Source: Acidimangrovimonas sp.
GTDB lineage: Bacteria; Pseudomonadota; Alphaproteobacteria; Rhodobacterales; Rhodobacteraceae
DNA: 19,117 bases
Assembly (NCBI GenBank): GCA_030147905.1
Contig: JASBUM010000198.1
Span: forward strand, 1 to 19,117
Reading direction: 5' to 3'
Below, in pieces: positions 1 to 6,676 of the stretch. The notes under the pieces are model-generated. The model had not been told where the DNA came from. It saw only the letters and a list, made by a program, of their open reading frames with translations, and ran no database searches. The translations under genes and the position numbers were made by a program. Within the stretch, counting starts at the first letter, position 1, and each line of letters begins with the position of its first letter.

Positions 1-30
1 TGAAGCATGTCGGCTAGAGGAGGAGAGACA

Positions 31-588
31 ATGAAATTTGCCAACCCGGCCCCGCTGGGGCTTGCCGGCTTTGCATTCACCACCTGGATGCTGAGCATGC
101 ACAACGCCGGATGGTTCGGCGGCCAGGACGTGCCGATGGTGCTGGCGCTGGCCTTTGCCTACGGCGGCTCCGCCCAGGTGCTGGCGGGGCTTCTGGAATT
201 CGTCAAGGGCAACACCTTCGGGCTGACCGCCTTCACCAGCTACGGCGCGTTCTGGTGGTCCTACGCGTTGTTCGTGCTGTTCTTCTCGGACAAGGTGCAG
301 CCAGGCTTCATCGGCTGGTACCTGTTCGTCTGGGGCGTGTTCACCTTCTACATGTGGCTTGCGACCTTCCGGGCGAACAAGGCCCTGCAACTGGTGTTCC
401 TCGCGCTGTGGGTGACCTTCGTTCTGCTTGCCTTCGGGGTGTGGTTCGCGCCGATCTTTGGCACGATCGGGGGCTATGTCGGGCTGGTGACGGCGATCCT
501 CGCCTTCTACCTGTCGGCCGCCGAGGTCATCAACGAGAACTACGGCCGCACCGTCCTGCCGATCGGACCCTACGCCTCGGCCGCCTGA
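31..588 (+). CDS. satP: SatP/YaaH-family acetate/succinate-proton symporter
   Basis: A 185-residue inner-membrane protein of the GPR1/FUN34/YaaH (AceTr) family, which imports acetate or succinate with protons. The family signature NPAPLGL is at residues 5-11 and the conserved stretch GNTFGLTAFTSYG lies near residue 65. The C-terminus carries the family-typical NENYGRTVLPIG. About six hydrophobic helices fill the length, and E. coli SatP is of nearly the same size. I chose the ATG at 31 rather than the in-frame ATG at 7 because AGGAGGAGA sits just upstream of 31 and the family starts shortly before NPAPLGL. The TGA at positions 1-3 could be the stop of an upstream gene, but too little is visible to say. 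No acetyl-CoA synthetase gene is in view. The gene converges on the dctP operon. The family call is very secure; the exact substrate is inferred from the family. Confidence 0.95.
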   Translation: MKFANPAPLGLAGFAFTTWMLSMHNAGWFGGQDVPMVLALAFAYGGSAQVLAGLLEFVKGNTFGLTAFTSYGAFWWSYALFVLFFSDKVQPGFIGWYLFVWGVFTFYMWLATFRANKALQLVFLALWVTFVLLAFGVWFAPIFGTIGGYVGLVTAILAFYLSAAEVINENYGRTVLPIGPYASAA

Positions 589-620
589 GCCGCAGCCGCC
601 CGAGCCGCAGCAGGCGAATG

Positions 621-692
621 CCTGTCTTCCGCCCGAGGGCGCGACGGACAGGCGGGGCGCGCACGCGCATCCCCCGCGCGCGCGTCCCCGCC
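621..692. terminator. Two strong GC hairpins between convergent satP and dctP
   Basis: Arms GGCGGGG at 651-657 and CCCCGCC at 686-692 pair perfectly. Inside them 658-662 pairs with 680-684 and 664-667 with 675-678, leaving only a bulged T685 and one A/C mismatch, so the stem is about 16 bp around a CATCCCC-type loop. A second hairpin at 621-652 (CCTGTC with GACAGG, plus an inner CGCCC/GGGCG) shares two bases with it. Neither side has a T-tract, so classical intrinsic termination is uncertain. The location between two convergent stop codons suggests a bidirectional terminator or RNA 3'-end stabiliser. The alternating purine/pyrimidine runs at 656-669 and 675-684 could also adopt Z-form. Confidence 0.5.
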
Positions 693-711
693 AGCCCCGA
701 TCAGCGCGCGA

Positions 712-1722
712 TCACTTGCGCAGCTTCGCGAGATCGGCCTGCATCTGCTCGACCAGCTTCTGGTGGCCGTCGGCGGCGAATTTCGCCATCGCCGGCTTGG
801 CCAGATCACGCATCCGCGCAAGCTCCTTGTCGCTGACCACCGTTACCTGCATGCCGTGCTTTTCGAGGAAGGCCAGCGCCTTCTTCTCGGCCGCGCGGCT
901 GTAGTCGCGTTCGAACTTGCGCGAGGCGATGGCCGAGGCGGTGATGGCCTTTTTCTCGTCCGGCGTAAGCTTGTCCCACCATGCCTTGCTCGCCAGGACG
1001 ATCCAGGGGCTGTAGACGTGCTTGGTCAGCGAAAGGTACTTCTGCACCTCGTAGAACTTGCTCGACTTGATCGTGTTGACGGGGTTTTCCTGCCCGTCCA
1101 CCGTATGGGTCTCGAGCGCGGTGAACAGCTCCGAGAAGGACATCGGTACGGCATTCGCACCGAGGCGGTCGAACATGTCGATATACATCGGGTTCTGCAT
1201 CACCCGCAGCTTGATCCCCTTCAGATCCTCGACCGTCCTGATCGGCCGGACCGAGTTGGTCAGGTTGCGAAAGCCGTTTTCCCAGTAGACGATGCCGACA
1301 AGACCCTTGGCCTGCAGATCCGTGGCAAGCTTGCGGCCAAGCGGCCCGTCGAGGATCGCATCGGCCTCCTTGCTGTTGGCGAACAGGAACGGCAGGTCGA
1401 AGACGCCGAAATCGCTGTCGATGCCGACCAGCGTGGCGGTCGAACCCACCATCATCTCCTGCGCGCCGCCGATCAGGGCGTTCTGCATCTGGATGTCGCT
1501 GCCGAGGCTCGCGTTGCCGAAGCCCTTCACGTGCAGCTTGCCGCCCGTGCGCTTGGCCAGATCCTTGGCGAAGAACTCGGCAGCCCGACCCTGATTGCTG
1601 TCCGTCGACAGCCCGTAGCCGAAACGGATGATCCGCGTCTTGTAATCCGCCGCATGTGTTGCCACCGCGGTTGCCGCGGCCAGGCCGACGCCCAGCATCA
1701 CGGTGCGAATGAGTTTCTGCAT
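712..1722 (-). CDS. dctP: TRAP transporter solute-binding protein DctP
   Basis: A 336-residue periplasmic substrate-binding protein for a tripartite ATP-independent transporter. An N-terminal signal peptide has Lys/Arg at residues 3 and 6, a hydrophobic core at 7-22 and a likely cleavage near THA-A at 24/25. The DctP hallmark ...GIKLRVMQNPMYIDMF is at 169-184; Arg173 matches the arginine that contacts the substrate carboxylate in this family. It is followed by SFSELFTALET and VDGQENP (208-214). The ATG at 1722 has AGAGGAGG upstream; an open frame continues far upstream only because the overlapping dctM region lacks stops in that frame. It is last in the gntK-dctQ-dctM-dctP operon, 23 nt after dctM. 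With gluconokinase in the operon, gluconate or a similar sugar acid is the likely ligand; that is inference, and other sugar acids remain possible. Confidence 0.93.
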   Translation of the reverse strand: MQKLIRTVMLGVGLAAATAVATHAADYKTRIIRFGYGLSTDSNQGRAAEFFAKDLAKRTGGKLHVKGFGNASLGSDIQMQNALIGGAQEMMVGSTATLVGIDSDFGVFDLPFLFANSKEADAILDGPLGRKLATDLQAKGLVGIVYWENGFRNLTNSVRPIRTVEDLKGIKLRVMQNPMYIDMFDRLGANAVPMSFSELFTALETHTVDGQENPVNTIKSSKFYEVQKYLSLTKHVYSPWIVLASKAWWDKLTPDEKKAITASAIASRKFERDYSRAAEKKALAFLEKHGMQVTVVSDKELARMRDLAKPAMAKFAADGHQKLVEQMQADLAKLRK

Positions 1723-1745
1723 GGTTTCCTCCTCTGGGTTAAAAA

Positions 1746-3023
1746 TCAGCTGAACCAGGCCATCGGCAGGGTGACGAGGCCGGGAAAGACGATGAAAAGG
1801 ATGATCAGCGCGATATAGGCGAGCAGGAACGGCCAGATGCCGCGGGTCGCGCTCTCGAGCGAGATGCCGGCCACGCCGCAGATCACGTTGAGCACGGTGC
1901 AGACCGGCGGATGGATCAGACCGAGCGTGCCGACGAGAACGAACATCACCCCGAAATAGGTCGGATCGATTCCGGCCTTGAGCGCGATCGGCATCAGGAC
2001 CGGCCCCATGACAAGGATCGTCGGCGTCAGATCCATGACGGTGCCGATCACCAGAAGCAGCAGCATCATGCCCGCCATCAGCACCCGCGGATCGTGCATC
2101 AGCGGGGTCAGCAGCGCGCTGACCTGCCCGGGAAGATCGGCCAGCGTCACCATGTAGGATGCGACCAGCGCCCCCGAGACCAGAAACATCACGGTGCTGG
2201 TGGTCCGGGCCGCCGCGATGAAGATGCCGACGAGATCGCCCAGGCTGACCTCGCAGTAGACGAAGACCGCCACCAGAAGCGAATAGACGGCGGCGACCAC
2301 GGCCGCCTCGGTCGGGGTGAAGATGCCGCCCCGCAGGCCGCCGATGATGATCACCGGCAGCACCAACGCCCACAGTCCGTCGATCAGCGCGTGCCGCCGC
2401 TCGCCCCAGCTCCGCCTGCGTTGCGGGGTCACATCCATCCGCCGCGCCAGGAGCGCCCAGACCGCGATCAGCGTGCCCCCCATCATCACCCCGGGCGCGA
2501 TGCCGGCGAGGAACAGCTTGCTGATCGAGATGTTGGTCGTGACCCCGAAGATGATGAAGGACATCGACGGCGGGATGATCGGCGCGATGATCCCGCCCGA
2601 AGCGATCAGCCCGGCAGAGCGCGGCACCGAATATCCGTTGTCGCGCATCATCGGGATCAGCAGCGTTGCAAGTGCAGCGGTATCGGCGATGGCCGAGCCC
2701 GACAGGCTGGCCAGCAGCACCGAGGCGCCGATCACGACATATCCGAGCCCGCCCCGGATATGTCCGACGAGGCTCACCGCAAGGTCGATGATCCGGCGCG
2801 AGATCCCGCCCGCGTTCATCAGCTCCCCCGCGAGGATGAAGAACGGCGCGGCCATCAGCGGAAAGTTGTCCGCGCCCGCCAGCATGTTCTGCGCCACCAG
2901 CTGCGCGTCGAAGAAGTTCAGATGATACATCAGCGCGATGCCCGTCAGCATCAACGCGAAGGCGATCGGCATGCCGAGGCCGAGCAGCCCGACCAGCGAG
3001 CCGAGGAAAATCGCGAGGGTCAT
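1746..3023 (-). CDS. dctM: TRAP transporter large permease DctM
   Basis: A 425-residue inner-membrane protein of the DctM/SiaM family, forming the sodium- or proton-coupled transport channel. It is hydrophobic throughout, with about 12 predicted helices. Family motifs include FPLMAAPFFILAGELM at residues 54-69, GSAIADTAA near 109-117, and GGIIAPIIPPS at 143-153. A late helix-loop carries GLIHPPVCTVLN, also typical. The length is standard for a stand-alone DctM. The ATG at 3023 overlaps the dctQ stop by 4 nt (ATGA), so the two are probably translationally coupled, as expected for subunits that form one complex. The family call is secure; substrate identity comes only from the operon context. 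Confidence 0.95.
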   Translation of the reverse strand: MTLAIFLGSLVGLLGLGMPIAFALMLTGIALMYHLNFFDAQLVAQNMLAGADNFPLMAAPFFILAGELMNAGGISRRIIDLAVSLVGHIRGGLGYVVIGASVLLASLSGSAIADTAALATLLIPMMRDNGYSVPRSAGLIASGGIIAPIIPPSMSFIIFGVTTNISISKLFLAGIAPGVMMGGTLIAVWALLARRMDVTPQRRRSWGERRHALIDGLWALVLPVIIIGGLRGGIFTPTEAAVVAAVYSLLVAVFVYCEVSLGDLVGIFIAAARTTSTVMFLVSGALVASYMVTLADLPGQVSALLTPLMHDPRVLMAGMMLLLLVIGTVMDLTPTILVMGPVLMPIALKAGIDPTYFGVMFVLVGTLGLIHPPVCTVLNVICGVAGISLESATRGIWPFLLAYIALIILFIVFPGLVTLPMAWFS

Positions 3024-3547
3024 TCGGACGCGCCCTCGATTCCGGCGATGTCCTGCGGCACCGTTCCGGGGACATGGGCGCGCGGATCGTTGCGCAGGAT
3101 GCGCCAGAAGTTCACCCCGACGATAAGCAACATGCTTGCCGAACAGACCAGCCCGGCCGCGGCCATGAAGGCATTGGGGTAATGCATCACCGTGGAATAT
3201 GTATGCAGCCCGATGATCGTCTGCTTCCAGCTTCCCGCCAGAAACAGCCACAGGGCATAGAGGATCAGCACATGGCTGATGATTGCGCTTACACGGCGCA
3301 GCGCGGGCGGCAGCGCGGCTTGCAGGATCTCGACCCCGAGATGGGCGCGCTGGCGCAGCGCAAGGATCGATCCGAGGAAGATCAGCCAGACGAACATCAG
3401 CCGGGACAATTCCTCGGCCCAGTCGATGCCGGTGTTGAAGGCATAGCGCAGAACGACATTGCCGAAGGTCAGGACGACCATGATGGCCAGCGCCAGGGCC
3501 ATCAGCCATTCGACGATGCGCTCGCTGCGGAAGATAAGCGGCTTCAT
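3020..3547 (-). CDS. dctQ: TRAP transporter small permease DctQ
   Basis: A 175-residue membrane protein with four predicted helices (about residues 12-33, 51-64, 87-105 and 125-150). The DctQ signature runs RYAF (34-37), WAEELSR (43-49), FLGS, then R65 and H69-x-GV. DctQ pairs with DctM and helps dock the binding protein. The last roughly 20 residues are polar and probably cytoplasmic. The ATG at 3547 overlaps the gntK stop by 4 nt, and its own stop overlaps the dctM start, so gntK, dctQ and dctM form a tightly coupled transcript. The protein is of ordinary length and composition for the family. Confidence 0.93.
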   Translation of the reverse strand: MKPLIFRSERIVEWLMALALAIMVVLTFGNVVLRYAFNTGIDWAEELSRLMFVWLIFLGSILALRQRAHLGVEILQAALPPALRRVSAIISHVLILYALWLFLAGSWKQTIIGLHTYSTVMHYPNAFMAAAGLVCSASMLLIVGVNFWRILRNDPRAHVPGTVPQDIAGIEGASE

Positions 3548-4065
3548 GCGTGGCCTCCCGATGTCATGAATGAAAGGGCCCGCGCAACCACGGCCTCCGG
3601 CGCCATCGCGATATCCAAGCTCACGCCGATCTCGTCCCCGGCAAGGGGTTCAAGATCCGCAAGCTGGCTATCCAGCAGTGCAGGCGGCATAAAATGGTTT
3701 CTGCGGGCCATAAGCCGCCCGCGGATCAGGTCCGGATCGCCGGTCAGGTGAATGACGAACATCGGGTCCATCGCGGTCGCAAGCCTTGCGCGATAGCGCC
3801 GCTTGAGCGCGGAACAGGCCAGCACCACCGGCGCCTCCGCTGCGCCCCGGCATTCCCCGATCGCCGCGCAAAGCCGGTCGAGCCAGTCGGCCCGCATCGC
3901 ATCGGTCAACGGGATGGCGCGGGACATCGCCCGGACATTCGCCTCGGTATGGAAGCTGTCGGCCTCGAGGAAACGCCCGCCGATCCGCTCGGCGACCGCC
4001 CGCGCGACGGTCGACTTGCCGACCCCGCACACGCCCATGACGAGGATATTTCCTCCGCTTCGCAC
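3544..4065 (-). CDS. gntK: Gluconokinase (GntK/IdnK family)
   Basis: A cytoplasmic P-loop kinase of about 173 residues that makes 6-phosphogluconate from gluconate and ATP. The Walker A motif is GVCGVGKST at residues 11-19, with Cys where most homologues have Ser. It is followed by FLEADSFH, an N-x6-PLTD segment and ADWLDRL, then CSALKRRYRARL. Near the end comes HLTGDP with RRNHFMPPALLDSQLADLE. All are gluconokinase landmarks, though the usual DDDR element reads DAMR and GD reads AD. Three starts are possible: TTG 4098, GTG 4065 and ATG 4038. I prefer GTG 4065 because GGGAGGGG precedes it, and because 4098 would lie at or above the likely transcription start of the promoter at 4101-4129. It is the first gene of the operon, overlapping dctQ by 4 nt. 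Confidence 0.9.
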   Translation of the reverse strand: MRSGGNILVMGVCGVGKSTVARAVAERIGGRFLEADSFHTEANVRAMSRAIPLTDAMRADWLDRLCAAIGECRGAAEAPVVLACSALKRRYRARLATAMDPMFVIHLTGDPDLIRGRLMARRNHFMPPALLDSQLADLEPLAGDEIGVSLDIAMAPEAVVARALSFMTSGGHA

Positions 4066-4100
4066 CCGCCCCTCCCGCAGCCTTGCGACATGAGCCAAGG

Positions 4101-4129
4101 GAAATAATGAAAGCGCTTTCTTTTGTCAA
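4101..4129 (-). promoter_or_regulatory. Predicted promoter of the gntK-dctQMP operon
   Basis: Reading the minus strand, a perfect TTGACA -35 lies at 4129-4124. After a 17-bp spacer comes a weak -10, TATTTC, at 4106-4101. Transcription would begin near 4094, giving a leader of about 30 nt to the GTG start of gntK. The spacer contains the LacI-type palindrome at 4109-4120, a classic arrangement for repression by promoter occlusion. Confidence 0.55.
4109..4120. promoter_or_regulatory. LacI-family operator palindrome GAAAGCGCTTTC
   Basis: This is a perfect 12-bp palindrome with the central CG step typical of LacI/GalR-family operators, very like the TGAAAGCGCTTTCA class. It lies in the intergenic region between gntK and the divergent LacI-family gene and within the spacer of the operon promoter. 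The natural reading is that the adjacent regulator binds here and is released by gluconate or a derivative. Sequence and position are seen; binding is inferred. Confidence 0.7.
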
Positions 4130-4135
4130 TCGAGC

Positions 4136-4164
4136 TTTCCTTCCCTGCCCGATCCTGCTACATT
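4136..4164 (+). promoter_or_regulatory. Possible extended -10 promoter of the LacI-family gene
   Basis: TACATT at 4159-4164 is preceded by TGC, giving an extended -10 (TGCTACATT). A poor -35 candidate, TTTCCT, lies 17 bp upstream at 4136-4141. Transcription would start about 24 nt before the ATG at 4195. The operator at 4109-4120 is just upstream, so autoregulation is possible but would be indirect or by looping. Confidence 0.35.
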
Positions 4165-4194
4165 TTCCATAACATTCTGGATAAAAAGCGAAAA

Positions 4195-5211
4195 ATGACG
4201 AAAAGCGCGTCTGTCACGATTGCCGACGTTGCGAAGATGGCCGGTGCAAGCGCTGCCACCGTCTCGCGAACGCTGCGCCAGCCGCAGCTCGTGTCCGAGC
4301 GGTTGCGAATCCGCATCATGGAGGCGGTGGAGGAACTGGGATACATCCCGGACCCGGCCGCGCGCGCGCTCGCCTCCAGCCGGTCGAACGTGATCGGCGT
4401 CCTGATCCCCTCGGTCACCAACAACGTCTTCGCAGCCGCCCTGCAGGGGATCTACGAGACGGCCGAGACCTCTCCCTACGACATCCAGCTGGGCAACACG
4501 CGCTATTCCGCACTGAAGGAAGAGGCGCTTGTCGGCCTCTTCATGCGCCAGCGTCCCGCCGGGCTTATCGTTTCGGGGGTCGACCAGACCGAGGCGGCGC
4601 GCCGGATCCTGGAACAGGCCGATTGTCCCGTCGTCCAGATCATGGAACTCTCGGCCGACCCGGTCGACATGATGGTCGGGTTCTCGCATTACGACGCGGC
4701 CCGCGCCGCCACCCGCCACCTGATCGGGAGGGGCTATCGCAAGCCCGGATTTCTCGGTGCGCGCATGGATCCGCGGACGCAGCGCCGGCTGAAGGCCTTC
4801 CGGGACGAGGCGGAGGATGCCGGCGTCTATTCGGAGACCCGCGTCTGCGTGACGCCCCGTCCCTCGACCGTGACGCTGGGCTCGCAACTCTTTGCGGAGC
4901 TTCTCGGCCGTGCGCCCGATACCGATGCCGTCTTCTGCATCAATGACGACATCGCGCTTGGCGCGCTGTTCGAGGCACAGCGCCGGCGGATCGGCGTGCC
5001 CGATGATCTCGGCATCTGCGGCTTCAACGACTTCGACGCGATGGCCGTCGCCACCCCCTCCATCACCAGCGTCCGGACCTTCCGCGAAGAGATGGGCCGG
5101 GAAGCGATGCGCATGGTGCTCGCCGCGATCGAAAACCCGGAGGCGATCGAGAAAAGGATCGTCGACGTCGGCTTCTCTATTCAGGCGCGGGAATCGACCG
5201 CCCGGCGATAG
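4195..5211 (+). CDS. LacI/GalR-family transcriptional repressor (GntR-like)
   Basis: A 338-residue cytoplasmic regulator. The N-terminal helix-turn-helix VTIADVAKMAGASAATVSRTL lies at residues 7-27, followed by the hinge helix region PDPAARALASSRS at 53-64. A type I periplasmic-binding-protein effector domain fills the rest, starting with NVIGVLIPSVTNNVF and ending with GFNDFDAMAVATPSITSVR. These features closely resemble gluconate repressors of the LacI type (called GntR in enterics and pseudomonads). I use the ATG at 4195, since homologues begin a few residues before TIADVA; the open frame upstream to 4123 would run into the promoter. The ribosome site is weak. It is transcribed divergently from gntK-dctQMP across the palindrome at 4109-4120, so it most likely represses that operon until a sugar-acid inducer binds. 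Confidence 0.92.
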   Translation: MTKSASVTIADVAKMAGASAATVSRTLRQPQLVSERLRIRIMEAVEELGYIPDPAARALASSRSNVIGVLIPSVTNNVFAAALQGIYETAETSPYDIQLGNTRYSALKEEALVGLFMRQRPAGLIVSGVDQTEAARRILEQADCPVVQIMELSADPVDMMVGFSHYDAARAATRHLIGRGYRKPGFLGARMDPRTQRRLKAFRDEAEDAGVYSETRVCVTPRPSTVTLGSQLFAELLGRAPDTDAVFCINDDIALGALFEAQRRRIGVPDDLGICGFNDFDAMAVATPSITSVRTFREEMGREAMRMVLAAIENPEAIEKRIVDVGFSIQARESTARR

Positions 5212-5217
5212 GTCGCG

Positions 5218-5269
5218 GGCACGGGGGGGCCGGGAATGGGGGGGCCGGGCATGGGGGCCGGAACGTGCC
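5218..5269 (+). repeat. G-rich triple repeat framed by an inverted repeat
   Basis: Three successive copies of a near-identical unit follow one another: 5221-5235, 5236-5250 and a shortened copy at 5251-5262. The unit reads A(C/T)G7CCGGG(A/C) in the first two and ATG5CCGGA in the third. The block is bracketed by GGCACG (5218-5223) and CGTGCC (5264-5269), which pair perfectly. The + strand holds runs of 7, 3, 7, 3 and 5 G's, enough for a G-quadruplex. It begins 6 bp after the LacI-family stop codon. Confidence 0.8.
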
Positions 5270-5320
5270 TGCCACGCGCCGCCGTCACGGAGCCTCGGCA
5301 TGTATCGCCGTCCTGCGCGA

Positions 5321-5349
5321 TTGCACCCGCCGGCGGCCGGCGCTAGCGT
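5321..5349 (+). promoter_or_regulatory. Possible promoter of the flavin oxidoreductase gene
   Basis: TTGCAC at 5321-5326 and TAGCGT at 5344-5349 are separated by 17 bp. Transcription would start near 5356, about 20 nt before the ATG. The -10 matches consensus only partly, so this is a tentative call based on spacing and position. Confidence 0.3.
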
Positions 5350-5377
5350 GGGCGCGATTTTCTCAGGGGATATGCCG

Positions 5378-6529
5378 ATGCCTGCCGCCACGCCGCTTCT
5401 TTTCCAACCCATCGCGCTGCGCGGGATCGAGGCGCGCAATCGCGTCGTGATCTCGCCGATGTGCCAGTATTCGGCCCATGACGGCCATCTGGAGGATTGG
5501 CACGCGGTGCATCTGGGCCGGTTCGCGACCGGCGGCGCGGGCATCGTCTTCACCGAGGCCACGGCGGTGCAGAAGAACGGACGCATCACCCATGGCTGCG
5601 CCGGCCTGTGGGAGGACGGCCAGATCGCCGGCCACGCCCGGGTGGCGCAATTCGCGCGCCGCCACGGCGCGGTTCCGGCGATCCAGCTCGGCCATGCCGG
5701 ACGCAAGGCGGGGATGCAGCGGCCGTGGTTCGGCAACGGCCCCCTGACCGAGGCCGATTTCGACCGCGGCGACATGCCCTGGACGCCGGTCGGCCCCTCG
5801 CCCCTGCCGGTGGCCGAGGGCTGGCCGGTGCCGCATGAACTGAGTGCCGCGGAAATCGCGCGTCTGGTCGAGGACTTCGCCTCGGCCGCTCGCCGCGCGC
5901 TTGCCGCGGGCTACCAGATCGCCGAGATCCACGGCGCCCATGGCTACCTTATCCACAGCTTCCTGTCGCCCCTGTCGAACCGGCGCAAGGACGGCTATGG
6001 CGGCGACTTCGCCGGACGCATGCGCCTTGCGCTGGAGGTGACCGAGGCCGTGCGCGCGGCCTGGCCCGAGGATCTGCCGCTGTTCTTCCGCACCTCGGCC
6101 GTCGATGGTGCCGAGGGCGGCTGGTCGCTTGACGATTCGGTGGCGCTCGCGGCCTGGCTGCGCACGCTTGGCGTCGATGTGGTGGATTGCTCCTCGGGCG
6201 GGATCGCGGGGTCGGCCACAGCGGCGGGGCGCGGCCGGCGTCAGCCCGGGTTTCAGGTACCCTATGCCGCGCGCCTGCGGGCCGAGGCGGGGGTGAAGAC
6301 CATGGCGGTGGGTCTCATCACCGACGCGCACCAGGCCGAGGCGATCCTCGCCGAGGGGGCCGCGGACCTGATCGCGATCGGGCGCGAGGCGCTGGCCGAT
6401 CCGATGTGGGCGCTCCATGCCGCGCGCAGCCTCGGCCACGATCCCGATTACGATGCATGGCCCCGGCAATCGGGCTGGTGGCTCGCGGTCCGCGCCCAAA
6501 CGGCGGATCTCTACGGCCCGCCGGCCTGA
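5378..6529 (+). CDS. Old yellow enzyme family NADH:flavin oxidoreductase (YqjM-like)
   Basis: A 383-residue cytoplasmic FMN enzyme with a TIM-barrel fold that reduces activated C=C bonds with NAD(P)H. The N-terminal SPMCQYS places Cys29 and Tyr31 where YqjM has its redox-tuning Cys26 and Tyr28, marking the thermophilic-like class. The substrate-binding pair is in EIHGAHGYL (His185, His188), followed by SPLSNRRKDGYGGD. FMN phosphate contacts come from the late SGG and AIGREALADP (Arg336) segments. Both ATG 5372 and ATG 5378 are in frame. I prefer 5378 because AGGGGA ends 7 nt before it but only 1 nt before 5372. The physiological substrate cannot be told. It follows the LacI-family gene in the same direction, but the G-rich repeat and a possible separate promoter suggest independent expression. 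Confidence 0.93.
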   Translation: MPAATPLLFQPIALRGIEARNRVVISPMCQYSAHDGHLEDWHAVHLGRFATGGAGIVFTEATAVQKNGRITHGCAGLWEDGQIAGHARVAQFARRHGAVPAIQLGHAGRKAGMQRPWFGNGPLTEADFDRGDMPWTPVGPSPLPVAEGWPVPHELSAAEIARLVEDFASAARRALAAGYQIAEIHGAHGYLIHSFLSPLSNRRKDGYGGDFAGRMRLALEVTEAVRAAWPEDLPLFFRTSAVDGAEGGWSLDDSVALAAWLRTLGVDVVDCSSGGIAGSATAAGRGRRQPGFQVPYAARLRAEAGVKTMAVGLITDAHQAEAILAEGAADLIAIGREALADPMWALHAARSLGHDPDYDAWPRQSGWWLAVRAQTADLYGPPA

Positions 6530-6549
6530 GTGGCGCAGCTGCCGCCATC

Positions 6550-6567
6550 GCGGCATTTTCATGCCGC
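6550..6567 (+). terminator. Hairpin after the flavin oxidoreductase gene
   Basis: GCGGCAT (6550-6556) and ATGCCGC (6561-6567) form a perfect 7-bp stem with a TTTC loop, 20 nt past the stop codon. No T-tract follows, so this is a candidate terminator or 3'-end structure only. Confidence 0.4.
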
Positions 6568-6676
6568 CCGACGCGCGAGAGGTTGATGCAGCGACTCAAC
6601 TGTGGGATCACCGGACGGGCTTCGGAAACGGGCGCGGGTCATGGCATCCGCGTTCTGCCGGTCATGAGGGGGCGGG

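Noticed and set aside
587..611. Direct repeat GAGCCGCAGC (587-596 and 602-611) across the satP stop
   Set aside because: It is a short 10-bp repeat in GC-rich sequence, likely chance or simple slippage, with no attachment-site or mobile-element context.
1723..3075. Upstream extension of the dctP frame through dctM
   Set aside because: The extension is Arg/Asp/Ala-rich shadow sequence of dctM, whereas the dctP signal peptide, start and ribosome site are clear at 1722.
1911..3182. A 423-codon + strand frame antisense to dctM and dctQ
   Set aside because: Composition is dominated by Arg, His, Gln and Asp with no hydrophobic core or motif, while dctM and dctQ on the other strand have clear family motifs.
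5218..5269. CRISPR or transposon end
   Set aside because: The three units have no spacers between them, and no cas gene, transposase or target duplication is present.
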